A DNA stretch of 64,000 bases from Flavobacterium frigoris PS1 (GCF_000252125.1 NZ_AHKF01000017.1:1-64000), one strand, 5' to 3'. Counted from the first letter of the stretch, positions 15,506-25,123 are shown. Made by a program: numbers and translations. The notes: generated from the letters alone by a model not told the origin.

Positions 15506-17119
15506 ATGAAAACTAAAATCATAGCCTTTGGCTTGCTAGTAATGGCACTTAGTCAATCCTGTCAATCAAATGATGATCTTTCTGGTAAAGAAGAAAAAGT
15601 AATTTTAAATTCAGATGCTAATTCTCTAAACGCAAGAATGGATCATTCTAGCTCTGGTGTAATTAATTTAGTAGGTTCTAATTTGACTTCTAGAAATGCT
15701 GCAACATCTGAAACTGACAAGTTTCCAATGTCCCTAGTAGCTGAAGTTAATCCTCCTGTTTATGAAGGAAAAACTCTTACAGCAACTCATGTTGATGTAA
15801 AGGATAAATATGTGTACGTATCCTACAATACTGTAGGAGAAACTTATTTAGGAGGACTTGATGTTATCGATATTTCTGAGCCAAATAATCCTAAACTTGT
15901 AGTTCAAGCGATTTTACCTAATACTGATATTAGTACTGTAATTTACGATAATGGTAATTTGTATTTTTCTGGCGCAACAAGTGTTGATGCTAATGCGAAC
16001 TTAACTACTCCAGCTTTTGTTGCGAAAATGCCGTTGCAAAACGGACTTTTAACGACTGATTATTCTAACATACCTTTGTTGAGCTACGTAGGCACCGGAG
16101 TAGCGGTTGCGACCAACGACTATTTTGCTGTTTCAGGTAATAATGGAGTTTTAGCAAAAATAGATAAAACAACTAATAGTATTAAAGTAACCATTCCTAT
16201 AGCCGATTTAAGAGCTTTGGGTTATATTAATAATAAAGTGGTTGTACTTAGTGGTAAAGAAGGTGTAAAAGTATACAATGCAGATTCTATGAGTTTGGTT
16301 TCTTCTTTCGCAGCAACTACTGATGTGGCTGAAGCAAAAAGAACTATTGACTTTCAAGGTGATAATATATTAGTAGCTCAAGGGTACAGTGGTTTATTGG
16401 TTTATAGTGCCACAGGAAGTCTTTTGCAAACACTATCATTGCCAACAGCTATAGCAGGCGTTAGCCCATCTGACGTGGTGACAAATGCAGTTTCTGTTAA
16501 TGGTGATTATGCATACGCTGCCAATGGTGCAGCTGGAATTGCTGTGTATCAAAAACAAACTTCAAACTTAGTATCATTAGGTAGTATTTCCTTAGGAGGT
16601 TCTGCAAATTATGTAAAAAGTGTAGGTGATTACATTTTTGTAGCAACAGGCTCAGGTGGTTTGAAAATTGTCAAAAAAGTTACGGTACCAACCATTGATT
16701 GTTCCAATTTTCAAACTTATAATGGAGGACAATGGTTAAATGTTAATTCAGGCGAAACTTTAAACTATCAAGGTTCTGCTTCGATACAAGGAATTAACGT
16801 CAATCAGAATTTAACATTTTGTGGGTCACTTTCAATAAAGCAAGGTGTTAATATTAATAGCGGCGGTGTTTTTACTATGAAAGGTTCCATGGCACAAGGA
16901 AATTACAATAGTAATAGTAGCAACTTTAATTTTAACATTAATGGTACTTTTAAAGTAGAAGGAAGTGTAGTACTCTATGGTAATTTAATACTAAATAGTG
17001 GTGCTACAATAGAATTTGTAGGGTCTGGATCTAGCATTACTATTTACGGTAAGGTAACTAAAAATAGTGGTGTAACCATCAAAGGGAACTACACCGATAC
17101 CTTTAATAGTTTGAAATAA
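15506..17119 (+). CDS. LVIVD-type beta-propeller lipoprotein with repetitive C-terminus
   Basis: A 537-aa lipoprotein (MKTKIIAFGLLVMALSQSC, lipobox). Residues of roughly 60-410 form beta-propeller-like repeats of the LVIVD kind (DKYVYVSYNTVG, GGLDVIDISEPNNPKLVVQA, GVKVYNADSMSLVSSF, GLKIVKKV). The last 125 residues are Asn/Gly/Ser-rich short strands (NLTFCGSLSIKQGVNINSGG, GTFKVEGSVVLYGNLILNSG), resembling a solenoid or beta-helix and probably an adhesive or ligand-binding surface module. Start chosen by promoter position and signal peptide. Predicted surface or outer-membrane exposure; function unknown. Monocistronic, ending at a bidirectional terminator shared with lysS. Confidence 0.75.
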   Translation: MKTKIIAFGLLVMALSQSCQSNDDLSGKEEKVILNSDANSLNARMDHSSSGVINLVGSNLTSRNAATSETDKFPMSLVAEVNPPVYEGKTLTATHVDVKDKYVYVSYNTVGETYLGGLDVIDISEPNNPKLVVQAILPNTDISTVIYDNGNLYFSGATSVDANANLTTPAFVAKMPLQNGLLTTDYSNIPLLSYVGTGVAVATNDYFAVSGNNGVLAKIDKTTNSIKVTIPIADLRALGYINNKVVVLSGKEGVKVYNADSMSLVSSFAATTDVAEAKRTIDFQGDNILVAQGYSGLLVYSATGSLLQTLSLPTAIAGVSPSDVVTNAVSVNGDYAYAANGAAGIAVYQKQTSNLVSLGSISLGGSANYVKSVGDYIFVATGSGGLKIVKKVTVPTIDCSNFQTYNGGQWLNVNSGETLNYQGSASIQGINVNQNLTFCGSLSIKQGVNINSGGVFTMKGSMAQGNYNSNSSNFNFNINGTFKVEGSVVLYGNLILNSGATIEFVGSGSSITIYGKVTKNSGVTIKGNYTDTFNSLK

Positions 17120-17142
17120 GATTTTACCTAGATTAGAATAAT

Positions 17143-17174
17143 AAAAAAGGAGCTTCGATCGAAGCTCCTTTTTT
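17143..17174. terminator. Bidirectional terminator, LVIVD lipoprotein / lysS
   Basis: AAAAAAGGAGCTTC-GATC-GAAGCTCCTTTTTT, a perfect 14-bp inverted repeat between convergent genes. Confidence 0.92.
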
Positions 17175-17193
17175 ATATAGAATAGTATTGGAA

Positions 17194-18897
17194 TTATCCT
17201 TTCAATCGGCATGCTTTCACATCGCCATCAACAACTACTTCAGTCATTCCAAGAGAAGAAAGGTTTTTCATGGCTTTATCCCACTTTTTACCGCTTAATT
17301 CTGATTTAATTTTTAGTAAACCAAATTCCATTTGGTTTTCATTCGCTTGTAAAATAGCAACAATTGTTTTTTCGTCAGCCTCTAACTCAACAGCAACTTG
17401 TTTTTTCTCTGGACGCATTTGCGGGAAGAACAATACTTCTTGAATAGAAGCATTATTTGTCAAGAACATCATTAAACGGTCCATTCCTATTCCTAATCCA
17501 GATGTAGGAGGCATACCGTATTCAAGTGCTCTTAAGAAATCTTCATCAATAATTCCAGTTGCTTCATCATCTCCCTTTTCAGCTAAACGCATTTGGTCTT
17601 CAAAACGGGCGCGTTGATCAATAGGGTCATTTAATTCGGAGTAGGCATTGGCCACTTCTTTACCACAAACCATTAATTCAAAACGTTCTGTCAATTCAGG
17701 ATTGTCACGGTGCTCTTTACAAAGTGGTGACATTTCCTTAGGATAATCAGTAATGAATGTTGGTTGAATATAATTTCCTTCACATTTAGCTCCAAAAATT
17801 TCATCAATCAATTTTCCTTTACCCATTGTAGCATCAACTTCAATTCCCATTCCTTTAGCAGCTTCATAAAGTTCAGCTTCTGTTTTACCAGAAATATCAA
17901 AACCTGTGAAATGCTTGATAGAATCAGTCATTGTAACACGAGCATAAGGCGCTTTGAAATTGATTTTATGTTCACCAAAAGTTGCTTCACTTGTACCGTT
18001 TACACTGACAGCGCAATGCTCAAGTAAATTTTCAGTAAATTCCATCATCCAGTTGTAGTCTTTGTAAGCTACATATATTTCCATCGCTGTGAATTCTGGG
18101 TTGTGTGTTCTATCCATTCCCTCGTTACGGAAGTTTTTAGAAAACTCATACACTCCATCAAATCCACCTACAATTAATCTTTTTAAGTACAACTCATTTG
18201 CAATACGCATATACAGTGGCATATCAAGTGAGTTATGGTGCGTGATAAACGGACGCGCCGCGGCTCCACCAGGAATCGATTGTAAAACAGGAGTTTCAAC
18301 CTCAAGGTATCCTGCATCGTTAAAGAAACCACGCATAGCATTGAACAATTTTGTTCTCTTGATAAATGTTTCTTTCACATGTTGATTTACGGTCAAATCT
18401 ACATAACGCATTCTGTAACGCAATTCGGCGTCATTGAAAGCATCGTGTACTTTTCCATCTTCATCAACTTTCGGTAAAGGCAACGGACGTAATGTTTTAC
18501 TTAAAAAAGTAAATTCGTCCACACGAATACATTGTGCGCCTACTTTGGTAGTAAACAATTCACCTTCGATACCTATGAAATCACCTAAGTCGGTTAATTT
18601 TTTAAATACCTGATTGTACAATGTTTTGTCATCTCCCTCACACAACACATCGCGGTTTACATACAATTGTATGCGGCCTTCGCTATCTTGCAATTCAGCA
18701 AAACAAGCTTTTCCTTGATCTCTTACACTCATCAAACGCCCGGCAACAATCACCTTTTTACCTTCTTCAAAGCTTTCCTTTATTTGTTTCGAAGTATGAT
18801 TTACTGGAAAAAGATTAGCTGGATAAGGGTTAATTCCCAAATTGCGTAAGTTTTGTAGTTTTTCTCTACGGATAATTTCTTGTTCTGATAATGCCAT
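17194..18897 (-). CDS. lysS: Lysyl-tRNA synthetase, class II
   Basis: A 567-aa cytoplasmic class II aminoacyl-tRNA synthetase charging tRNA-Lys. N-terminal OB-fold anticodon-binding domain (VIVAGRLMSVRDQGKACFAE), class II motif 2 (FSKNFRNEGMDRTHNPEFTA) and motif 3 (GLGIGMDRLMMFLTNN) are intact. It is about 60 residues longer than the Escherichia coli enzyme: after the usual end (QEVLFFPQMRPE) there is a C-terminal tail (QVAVELEADEKTIVAILQAN, ... LSGKKWDKAMKNLSSLGM) that seems lineage-specific and shows a helical, possibly nucleic-acid-binding, make-up. Promoter TATCTTTG with CAAA/TTTG -33 lies upstream at 18919-18950. Confidence 0.97.
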   Translation of the reverse strand: MALSEQEIIRREKLQNLRNLGINPYPANLFPVNHTSKQIKESFEEGKKVIVAGRLMSVRDQGKACFAELQDSEGRIQLYVNRDVLCEGDDKTLYNQVFKKLTDLGDFIGIEGELFTTKVGAQCIRVDEFTFLSKTLRPLPLPKVDEDGKVHDAFNDAELRYRMRYVDLTVNQHVKETFIKRTKLFNAMRGFFNDAGYLEVETPVLQSIPGGAAARPFITHHNSLDMPLYMRIANELYLKRLIVGGFDGVYEFSKNFRNEGMDRTHNPEFTAMEIYVAYKDYNWMMEFTENLLEHCAVSVNGTSEATFGEHKINFKAPYARVTMTDSIKHFTGFDISGKTEAELYEAAKGMGIEVDATMGKGKLIDEIFGAKCEGNYIQPTFITDYPKEMSPLCKEHRDNPELTERFELMVCGKEVANAYSELNDPIDQRARFEDQMRLAEKGDDEATGIIDEDFLRALEYGMPPTSGLGIGMDRLMMFLTNNASIQEVLFFPQMRPEKKQVAVELEADEKTIVAILQANENQMEFGLLKIKSELSGKKWDKAMKNLSSLGMTEVVVDGDVKACRLKG

Positions 18898-18918
18898 TTT
18901 ATTCTGATTTTAAGAGCG

Positions 18919-18950
18919 CAAAGATAGTCTTTATGTGTTAAAGTAGCAAA
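18919..18950 (-). promoter_or_regulatory. lysS promoter
   Basis: On the minus strand TTTG (18950-18947), 20-nt spacer, TATCTTTG (18926-18919), ending 22 bp before the lysS start codon. A close match to the Bacteroidota primary-sigma consensus. Confidence 0.75.
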
Positions 18951-18987
18951 GTGAAAAAGTTGAATGTTAGTTTAATATAACGATTAA

Positions 18988-19088
18988 TTTTAGGAGCAGA
19001 AACACTAGGTTTTTAAGAACGAACAGTCCCGCTATTCGCTTTATCCTCACCAAAAAAAGGTTCGGGATATCGCTACTATCGGGGCTAA
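18988..19088. repeat. Dispersed imperfect-palindrome repeat, copy B
   Basis: Begins TTTTAGGAGCAGAAACAC and ends CGGGGCTAA as in copy A. Within it AGTCCCGCTATTCGCTTTATCC (19024 on) pairs imperfectly with GGATATCGCTACTATC-GGGGCT (to 19086), forming a long hairpin around an A-rich loop. It sits between the divergent lysS and lipoprotein genes. Confidence 0.6.
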
Positions 19089-19185
19089 TTTATAACGAGT
19101 AGAATTTGTAAGAATATTTTGTTAAATGTGCTATTTAAAAAGGGCATCTAGTGTACATTTAGCTTCATTAAAATTTTAAATTAAA

Positions 19186-19911
19186 ATGAAACACGCTTTT
19201 TTGTTGCTACTACTAATACTATTGACTAGTTGTGAGGTTACCGAAACTTTACATATTAACCCAGATAATAGTGGAACTATTGAATTTGACAGTCACAGGA
19301 ACGAAAGTAGCTATATGCAAATTGCAGGCGAGGAATATTCGAAAGAAACCGTTTTTAAAGACACAACTTATGTGTTTCAGGAGTACATCGACAACTATAA
19401 TGCTAATTTTATTAGATATACTTCAACTGAACAAGCGCTTTTTAACAGCTTTAAAAATGTAAAAGTCCATATCAAGAAAAGTGCTTTTGACAAAGAATTT
19501 AGAACCACAATTACACAAGCTTTTAAAAAGGTAGAAGACATAGCAGATCTTTCTAAAACGGAAAATTACGCAGATGACATTAAACATAATTATGCTTTAA
19601 CAGCTGAGGAGCATTATTACAACATCCGTTATACTTTGAATGGAAATCATTTTAATAGAATTGTTACTATTACAGATGAGAATATCTTTCAAAAAGAAAA
19701 GGATAAAATGGAAGAATATAAAAAACGACTTGCTAGTTTTAAATTGGTACAAACTTATACTTTAAACTATCATTTTTCTTATAAAATTAAATCGGTTTCA
19801 AATAGCAATGCCGTAATTAGTCCCGACAAAAAAAGCTTAGAATTACAGTTTTTAGTCTTCGATTTTTTGCAAAACCCAGAAAGTACAAATTTAGATGTGA
19901 TTCTTGAATAG
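19186..19911 (+). CDS. Conserved Bacteroidota lipoprotein, function unknown
   Basis: A 241-aa lipoprotein: MKHAFLLLLLILLTSC with the lipobox Cys16, then EVTETLHINPDNSGTIEFD, a strand-rich start that continues in alternating helices and strands. No catalytic motif or known domain is visible. I recognise the pattern only as a conserved hypothetical lipoprotein of flavobacteria. Gene lies 86 bp upstream of lipB, which has its own promoter, so it is probably a separate unit. Confidence 0.7.
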   Translation: MKHAFLLLLLILLTSCEVTETLHINPDNSGTIEFDSHRNESSYMQIAGEEYSKETVFKDTTYVFQEYIDNYNANFIRYTSTEQALFNSFKNVKVHIKKSAFDKEFRTTITQAFKKVEDIADLSKTENYADDIKHNYALTAEEHYYNIRYTLNGNHFNRIVTITDENIFQKEKDKMEEYKKRLASFKLVQTYTLNYHFSYKIKSVSNSNAVISPDKKSLELQFLVFDFLQNPESTNLDVILE

Positions 19912-19933
19912 TGGTTTTAGTACGCCATTAACC

Positions 19934-19966
19934 TTTGCAACTTCAATCTAAAACTTTGTACCTTTG
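19934..19966 (+). promoter_or_regulatory. lipB promoter
   Basis: TTTG (19934-19937), 21-nt spacer, TACCTTTG (19959-19966), 31 bp before the lipB ATG. Strong consensus match. Confidence 0.75.
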
Positions 19967-19997
19967 TAGTTCAAAACCTTTGCACTTTTAAAAAGAA

Positions 19998-20705
19998 ATG
20001 AACAAAACAATCCAACTTCAAGATTTAGGAAATAAAGACTACAAAGAAACTTGGGAATACCAAGAGGAACTTTTTAAAGCAATCGTTGACTTAAAAATCA
20101 GGAATAGGAGAGAAGAACTTAATCTTGAAACTCCAAATTACTTTCTTTTTGTAGAACATCCGCATGTGTATACTTTAGGCAAAAGTGGTGACTTAACTAA
20201 TTTATTGTTATCTGAAAAGCAACTGGAAGACAAAGGAGCAACTTTTTATAAAATTAATCGTGGTGGTGATATTACCTATCATGGCCCAGGGCAAATTGTG
20301 GGTTACCCAATTATAGATTTAGAAAATTTCTTTACTGATATTCATAAATACTTGCGTTTTCTGGAAGAGTCTATCATTCTTACATTACAAGAGTACGGTT
20401 TGGAATGTGGTCGAAGTGAAGGCGAAACTGGAGTTTGGCTAGGTGTAGGAACGCCATTTGCACGTAAAATTTGTGCCATGGGTGTTCGTGCCTCGCGTTG
20501 GGTAACTATGCACGGATTTGCTTTAAACGTAAATGCTGATTTAGGTTATTTTGACAATATCATTCCCTGCGGTATTCGCGGGAAAGCAGTCACTACATTA
20601 AACGTTGAACTTGGTGTTGAAAGAGTGGATGAAGAAGAAGTGAAAGCAAAAATTCTGAAACATTTCGCCAATATTTTTGAAGCTACTTTCGAGAAATCTA
20701 ACTAG
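19998..20705 (+). CDS. lipB: Octanoyl-[acyl-carrier-protein]:protein N-octanoyltransferase
   Basis: A 235-aa cytosolic enzyme moving octanoate from ACP to lipoyl-domain lysines (pyruvate and 2-oxoglutarate dehydrogenases, glycine cleavage H protein). Family marks: HPHVYTLGKSGDLTNLL, the glycine/histidine segment NRGGDITYHGPGQIVGYPI, GVRASRWVTMHGFALNVN, and the catalytic pair Lys157 (ARKIC) and Cys191 (IIPCGIRGKAVTTL), both present at the expected places. No lipA nearby. Its own promoter stands upstream. Confidence 0.97.
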   Translation: MNKTIQLQDLGNKDYKETWEYQEELFKAIVDLKIRNRREELNLETPNYFLFVEHPHVYTLGKSGDLTNLLLSEKQLEDKGATFYKINRGGDITYHGPGQIVGYPIIDLENFFTDIHKYLRFLEESIILTLQEYGLECGRSEGETGVWLGVGTPFARKICAMGVRASRWVTMHGFALNVNADLGYFDNIIPCGIRGKAVTTLNVELGVERVDEEEVKAKILKHFANIFEATFEKSN

Positions 20706-20736
20706 CAGATTTACCACTGACAAAGGAAATCAGTAA

Positions 20737-21435
20737 TTATAAGTCTAGCTTCGTTTGTTCCGGTAACAATCGAAAACTCATTCGATGGTATTTTGAAATG
20801 CCATATTTTCTAATAGCCTCTCTGTGTTCTTTGGTAGGATAACCCTTGTTTTTTTTCCAATTGTACATAGGATATTCCTCATGAATGCGATTCATGTATT
20901 CATCACGATAGGTTTTCGCTAAGACAGATGCGGCTGCAATACTCATGAACTTCGCATCTCCTTTTATAATACTGGTGCTAGGGATAGAGGTAAGGATTTC
21001 AATTTCAGCTTTGGTATAGATTTTTCCGCCTTTATTTTTCAATCCATTTTTGTGGATAAACGGAGCATTTCCGTCAACAATAATATACTCAGGCTGTGGC
21101 TCAAGTTGTAAGACACATTCCTGCATTGCTTTTATTGAGGCGTTTAGGATATTGATTTCGTCAATCACCGCTGGTCCTAAATGGGTTACTGCAAAGTTTA
21201 TAGCGATTTCTTCAATAATAGGTTTGAGTTTTTCTCTGTTCTTTTCAGTGAGTTGCTTAGAATCGTTGATTAACTCGTAAAAGCTATAGACTAATTCGTT
21301 TTTATTTTTTCCTTTTTGAGAACGAAAGACGGGAAGTGTTACAGCAGCTGCGGTTACAGGTCCTGCCAGACATCCGCGGCCCGCTTCATCGGTTCCGGTT
21401 TCCAGTATAAATTCCGAAAAATTATGTTGAAGCAT
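20737..21435 (-). CDS. rnhB: Ribonuclease HII
   Basis: A 232-aa (from ATG 21435) cytosolic nuclease cutting the RNA strand of RNA-DNA hybrids and single ribonucleotides in DNA. Conserved acidic active site: Asp/Glu in [14 protein letters not shown], Asp in IIVDGNAP and Asp in [22 protein letters not shown], plus [12 protein letters not shown]. The longest ORF adds MLFIKPFD from 21459, but relatives begin at [21 protein letters not shown], so I chose 21435. It is convergent with lipB. Confidence 0.95.
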   Translation of the reverse strand: MLQHNFSEFILETGTDEAGRGCLAGPVTAAAVTLPVFRSQKGKNKNELVYSFYELINDSKQLTEKNREKLKPIIEEIAINFAVTHLGPAVIDEINILNASIKAMQECVLQLEPQPEYIIVDGNAPFIHKNGLKNKGGKIYTKAEIEILTSIPSTSIIKGDAKFMSIAAASVLAKTYRDEYMNRIHEEYPMYNWKKNKGYPTKEHREAIRKYGISKYHRMSFRLLPEQTKLDL

Positions 21436-21552
21436 ATCAAAAGGTTTTATAAACAGCAAATATTATATTTTTTTTTCACAATAAGGCATGATAGTACTAT
21501 TTGCTAAGACAAAGCAATAGGTTAAGGTATTTTTTTATATGTTTTTATCATT

Positions 21553-21560
21553 TACCTTTG
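21553..21560 (+). promoter_or_regulatory. -7 promoter element of the putative porin gene
   Basis: TACCTTTG, a perfect TAnnTTTG match 48 bp before the porin ATG. No clear TTG -33 at the standard distance. Confidence 0.45.
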
Positions 21561-21608
21561 CTCGTATTACAATAGTGAAAATAATAGCCTAATTATATAT
21601 CCGTTCAA

Positions 21609-23555
21609 ATGAGAATACTCTTTTTTTTATCTTTTTTAGTACTGCCAACAATGCTTTTTTCCCAAACAAGACTAGGCGACGATTCAAGAGAGCCTAAAAG
21701 CATGAGAGAATTGGATAAATTAAAAAGTCCAAATGAACAAAAAGTGGCCACCATGGACATGTACCGTTTTATTTCAATAGACCGAGATACCACTTATCTG
21801 GATACCACACTTACAATTCAAAGAGACTATAGTTTTAATTATCTGCGAAAAGACATCTTCGGGTTATTGCCTTTTTCGAATGAAGGACAAACTTATAATA
21901 CCTTGCAATATGGTTTGACCGAGTTCTCTCCTTACCCTCAAATCGGTTTCACAGCAAAACATTTTAATTTTCTGGAAGCAAATGATATAAGATATAGTTC
22001 TGTTGCAACTCCGGTAACCGAATTATATTTCAAATCAGTGATGCAAAAGGGGCAAACGCTAGATGCCTTTTTTACTTTAAATATTAATCCTAGACTAAAT
22101 CTTTCGATAGCATATAAGGGATTGCGTTCTGAAGGGAAGTATATAAATCAACTATCCAGTACAGGGAATTTTAGATTCACTACAACCTACAATACCAAGA
22201 ACGAACGCTATTTTGCAAATGCGCATTTTACCTATCAGGATATTTTAAATGAAGAAAATGGCGGTATAACGACAATTAGTGATTTTGAAAGCGAGGATCC
22301 TAATTACGATAATAGACAAAGACTGGAGGTGTATCTTAATGATGCGGAGTCTTTCCTTAAAGGGAAGCGATTTTTTGTAGATCATTTTTTCAGGGTCAAT
22401 TCAGAAAAAGGCGACAACAATTTGTATGTTACTCACCAATTTAATTATGAGAATAAATTTTTCGAGTACAATCAGGAAACGGTTCCTTCAACTGTTGGTT
22501 CAACTACGGTGTATAGATTTGGCGATTCTTTTGTGAGCTCAGGAATCAATGACCAGACGCACTACAATAAGATGTATAATAAAGCAGGACTGGTTTATGA
22601 AAACACTACTCTAGGAAAATTTCAATTTTTTGCTGATGATTTTCGAAGCAATTACTACTACGATAAAATATTAATTTTTGACGATAAAACAGTTCCAGCT
22701 TCATTAACGCGAAATATCAATAGTGCTGGTGGCCAATATGATTATCGTAAAAATAAGCTGAACGGAAAATTCTTGTACTCAAGATCCATTACAAATCAAT
22801 CGCTATCAAACTTGGATGCTAAATTGAATTATGATTTGAATGATGCCTATCAGTTTTCATTTGGGTATCAAAACATGAATAAATTGCCGAATGATAATTA
22901 CAATTTGTATCAAAGCAGTTATGTGAGTTACAACTGGAGTAATAATTTCAAAAATGAAAAAATAAACGCGATTACTGCTGAGGCAGCGACGCCTTGGGTT
23001 GGAGCATCGGTTCAGTTTATGACACTCAACGACCATTTGTATTTTGAAAACACAGCAACCGACGACAGCCAGCAAATTGTAACACCAAATCAGTATAGTA
23101 ACACCATAAATTACGTATCATTGAAGTTGAACAAGGAAATAACTTTTGGAAGGTTCGCTATAGATAACACGGTTCTATATCAAAAAACAGATCAAAATGA
23201 TGCGATTTTAAATGTTCCTGAAATTGTAACGAGAAACACCATTTATTATACCAATTATCTGTTTAAAAAAGCATTGTTTCTACAAACTGGGATTACTTTA
23301 AATTATTTCAGCAAGTATTTGGCTAATGATTACAATCCGGTAATTGGGGAATTCTTTGTGCAAAATGAGAAGGAGATTGGTAACTATCCAAATCTTGACT
23401 TTTTTATTAATGCTAAAATTCAAAGAACTCGAATTTATCTGAAAGCGGAGCATTTTAACTCTTCTTTTACTGGAAACAACTTTTATTCTTCACCTAACAG
23501 TCCGTATCGTGATTTCACGATCCGTTTCGGTTTGATTTGGAATTTCTTTAATTAA
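21609..23555 (+). CDS. Putative outer-membrane porin
   Basis: A 648-aa exported protein (MRILFFLSFLVLPTMLFSQ signal). No globular domain motif is visible; the body is a long series of aromatic-girdled beta strands (LQYGLTEFSPYPQIGFTAKH, YTNYLFKKALFLQTGITLNY, FTIRFGLIWNFFN at the end, with the terminal Phe/Asn strand signature of outer-membrane barrels). I match it to the Bacteroidota 'putative porin' family (DUF). It likely lets solutes cross the outer membrane. Gene is single; the downstream space holds a palindromic repeat. Confidence 0.8.
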   Translation: MRILFFLSFLVLPTMLFSQTRLGDDSREPKSMRELDKLKSPNEQKVATMDMYRFISIDRDTTYLDTTLTIQRDYSFNYLRKDIFGLLPFSNEGQTYNTLQYGLTEFSPYPQIGFTAKHFNFLEANDIRYSSVATPVTELYFKSVMQKGQTLDAFFTLNINPRLNLSIAYKGLRSEGKYINQLSSTGNFRFTTTYNTKNERYFANAHFTYQDILNEENGGITTISDFESEDPNYDNRQRLEVYLNDAESFLKGKRFFVDHFFRVNSEKGDNNLYVTHQFNYENKFFEYNQETVPSTVGSTTVYRFGDSFVSSGINDQTHYNKMYNKAGLVYENTTLGKFQFFADDFRSNYYYDKILIFDDKTVPASLTRNINSAGGQYDYRKNKLNGKFLYSRSITNQSLSNLDAKLNYDLNDAYQFSFGYQNMNKLPNDNYNLYQSSYVSYNWSNNFKNEKINAITAEAATPWVGASVQFMTLNDHLYFENTATDDSQQIVTPNQYSNTINYVSLKLNKEITFGRFAIDNTVLYQKTDQNDAILNVPEIVTRNTIYYTNYLFKKALFLQTGITLNYFSKYLANDYNPVIGEFFVQNEKEIGNYPNLDFFINAKIQRTRIYLKAEHFNSSFTGNNFYSSPNSPYRDFTIRFGLIWNFFN

Positions 23556-23574
23556 GCTAAAAGATTTTTTTTTG

Positions 23575-23652
23575 GCGTTTTATCGTGCAATCCGCTATAT
23601 CTTTCCTTGCTTAAAGAAAGCAAGTAAAGGATGCCGCTGCTGTCACGAACGC
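23575..23652 (+). repeat. Dispersed imperfect-palindrome repeat, copy C
   Basis: GCGTTTTATCGTG...CACGAACGC outer arms, ATCCGCTATATCTTTCC / GGATGCCGCTGCTG inner arms and a central CTTGCTT-AAAG-AAGCAAG stem form a long hairpin. Shares the CCGCTAT-TATCTTT and AAAGGATGCCGCT blocks with copies A and B. Located between the porin and CBS-type genes. Confidence 0.55.
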
Positions 23653-23671
23653 AAAAGGGGGTAAAAGTCGA

Positions 23672-23699
23672 TTGTTTTTATAACAAAATACTATCTTTG
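23672..23699 (+). promoter_or_regulatory. Promoter of the cystathionine beta-synthase-type gene
   Basis: TTG (23672-23674), 17-nt spacer, TATCTTTG (23692-23699), 43 bp before the ATG. Confidence 0.7.
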
Positions 23700-23742
23700 C
23701 AGAAATATTTATAACAAATCAGAATCTTAAACGTATAATTAA

Positions 23743-25104
23743 ATGCAATACGCAGAAAATATATTAGGTACAATTGGTAACACACCTTTGGTGAAGTTAA
23801 ACAAAGTAACAGAAGGAATAGATGCATTAGTACTGGCTAAAGTAGAGTCTTTTAATCCTGGGAATTCTGCAAAAGACAGGATGGCTACAAAAATGATCGC
23901 TGATGCTGAAGCTGATGGTCGATTGAAGCCAGGAGGAACAATAATAGAAGGAACTTCTGGGAATACTGGAATGGGACTTGCACTAGTTGCAATTATAAAA
24001 GGCTATAAGCTGATTTGTGTGATTTCAGACAAGCAGTCTAAAGAAAAGATGGATATCCTACGTGCAGTGGGAGCAAAAGTAGTAGTGTGCCCTACAGATG
24101 TAGAGCCTACTGATCCTAGATCATATTATTCTGTTTCAAAAAGATTAGCTGAGGAGACTCCTAATTCTTGGTACGTGAATCAATATGACAATCCATCAAA
24201 TGCAATTGCTCATTACGAACAAACGGGTCCGGAAATTTGGGAACAAACAGAAGGTAAAATAACTCATTTCGTTGTTGGAGTGGGGACAGGAGGGACTATT
24301 TCAGGAATTGCAAAATATTTGAAAGAGAAAAATCCAAAGATCAAGATTTGGGGTATAGATACGTATGGTTCTGTATTTAAAAAATACCACGAAACTGGAA
24401 TTTTTGACGAAAACGAAATCTATTCTTACATAACAGAAGGAATTGGTGAAGATATATTGCCTAAAAACGTCGACTTTTCATTGATTGACGGATTTACAAA
24501 AGTAACTGATAAAGATGCTGCGGTTTATACTCGTAAAATTGCTCTTGAGGAAGGGATTTTTGCAGGAAATTCTGCCGGAGCGGTGGTAAAGGGCTTGTTA
24601 CAGTTAAAAGAACATTTTAAGCCAGAAGATGTTGTCGTTGCCTTATTCCATGATTCAGGGAGCCGATATGTAGGTAAAATGTACAACGATGACTGGATGC
24701 GCGAAAGAGGTTTTCTAGAAGTAGAAGTCACCAAAGCTGAAGATGTCATTAAAGATCATATTGAGAAACCATTAATTGTGGCGCGTACTGAGGAATTAGT
24801 ATCTCATGCTATTGAAAGAATGCGTAAATATAAAATTTCACAAATTCCTGTAATGGACATTACTGGATTTGTGGGGTCCCTTGACGAATCTGATTTGTTT
24901 CAAAGCTATGTTAACGATACAAAAACTGCAGACAGGCCAATTCGTGAAATTATGGGGAAACCCTATCCAGTTGTACAACTAGGAACTACTATTGAAGCTG
25001 TTTCTAAGTTATTCTCACGCGAAAATGATGCCGTTTTGATTGATTTAGGAAACGGGAAACACCACATTATCACGAAATATGATATTATAGGTTCGATAAA
25101 ATAA
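23743..25104 (+). CDS. Cystathionine beta-synthase-type PLP enzyme with CBS pair
   Basis: A 453-aa fold-type II PLP enzyme fused to a C-terminal pair of CBS domains. PLP domain (1-330): NTPLVKLNKV, Schiff-base lysine in NPGNSAKDRMATKM, EGTSGNTGMGLAL, and the phosphate loop GVGTGGTISG. CBS domains (about 340-453: EELVSHAIERMRKYKISQIPVM, and PIREIMGKPYPVVQ) may bind adenosyl ligands for allostery. This matches cystathionine beta-synthase, which condenses serine (or O-acetylserine) with homocysteine or sulfide; cysteine synthase cannot be excluded. A strong promoter precedes it. No other sulfur genes are adjacent. Confidence 0.9.
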   Translation: MQYAENILGTIGNTPLVKLNKVTEGIDALVLAKVESFNPGNSAKDRMATKMIADAEADGRLKPGGTIIEGTSGNTGMGLALVAIIKGYKLICVISDKQSKEKMDILRAVGAKVVVCPTDVEPTDPRSYYSVSKRLAEETPNSWYVNQYDNPSNAIAHYEQTGPEIWEQTEGKITHFVVGVGTGGTISGIAKYLKEKNPKIKIWGIDTYGSVFKKYHETGIFDENEIYSYITEGIGEDILPKNVDFSLIDGFTKVTDKDAAVYTRKIALEEGIFAGNSAGAVVKGLLQLKEHFKPEDVVVALFHDSGSRYVGKMYNDDWMRERGFLEVEVTKAEDVIKDHIEKPLIVARTEELVSHAIERMRKYKISQIPVMDITGFVGSLDESDLFQSYVNDTKTADRPIREIMGKPYPVVQLGTTIEAVSKLFSRENDAVLIDLGNGKHHIITKYDIIGSIK

Positions 25105-25123
25105 TAGTAAATGATTTTTTTTT

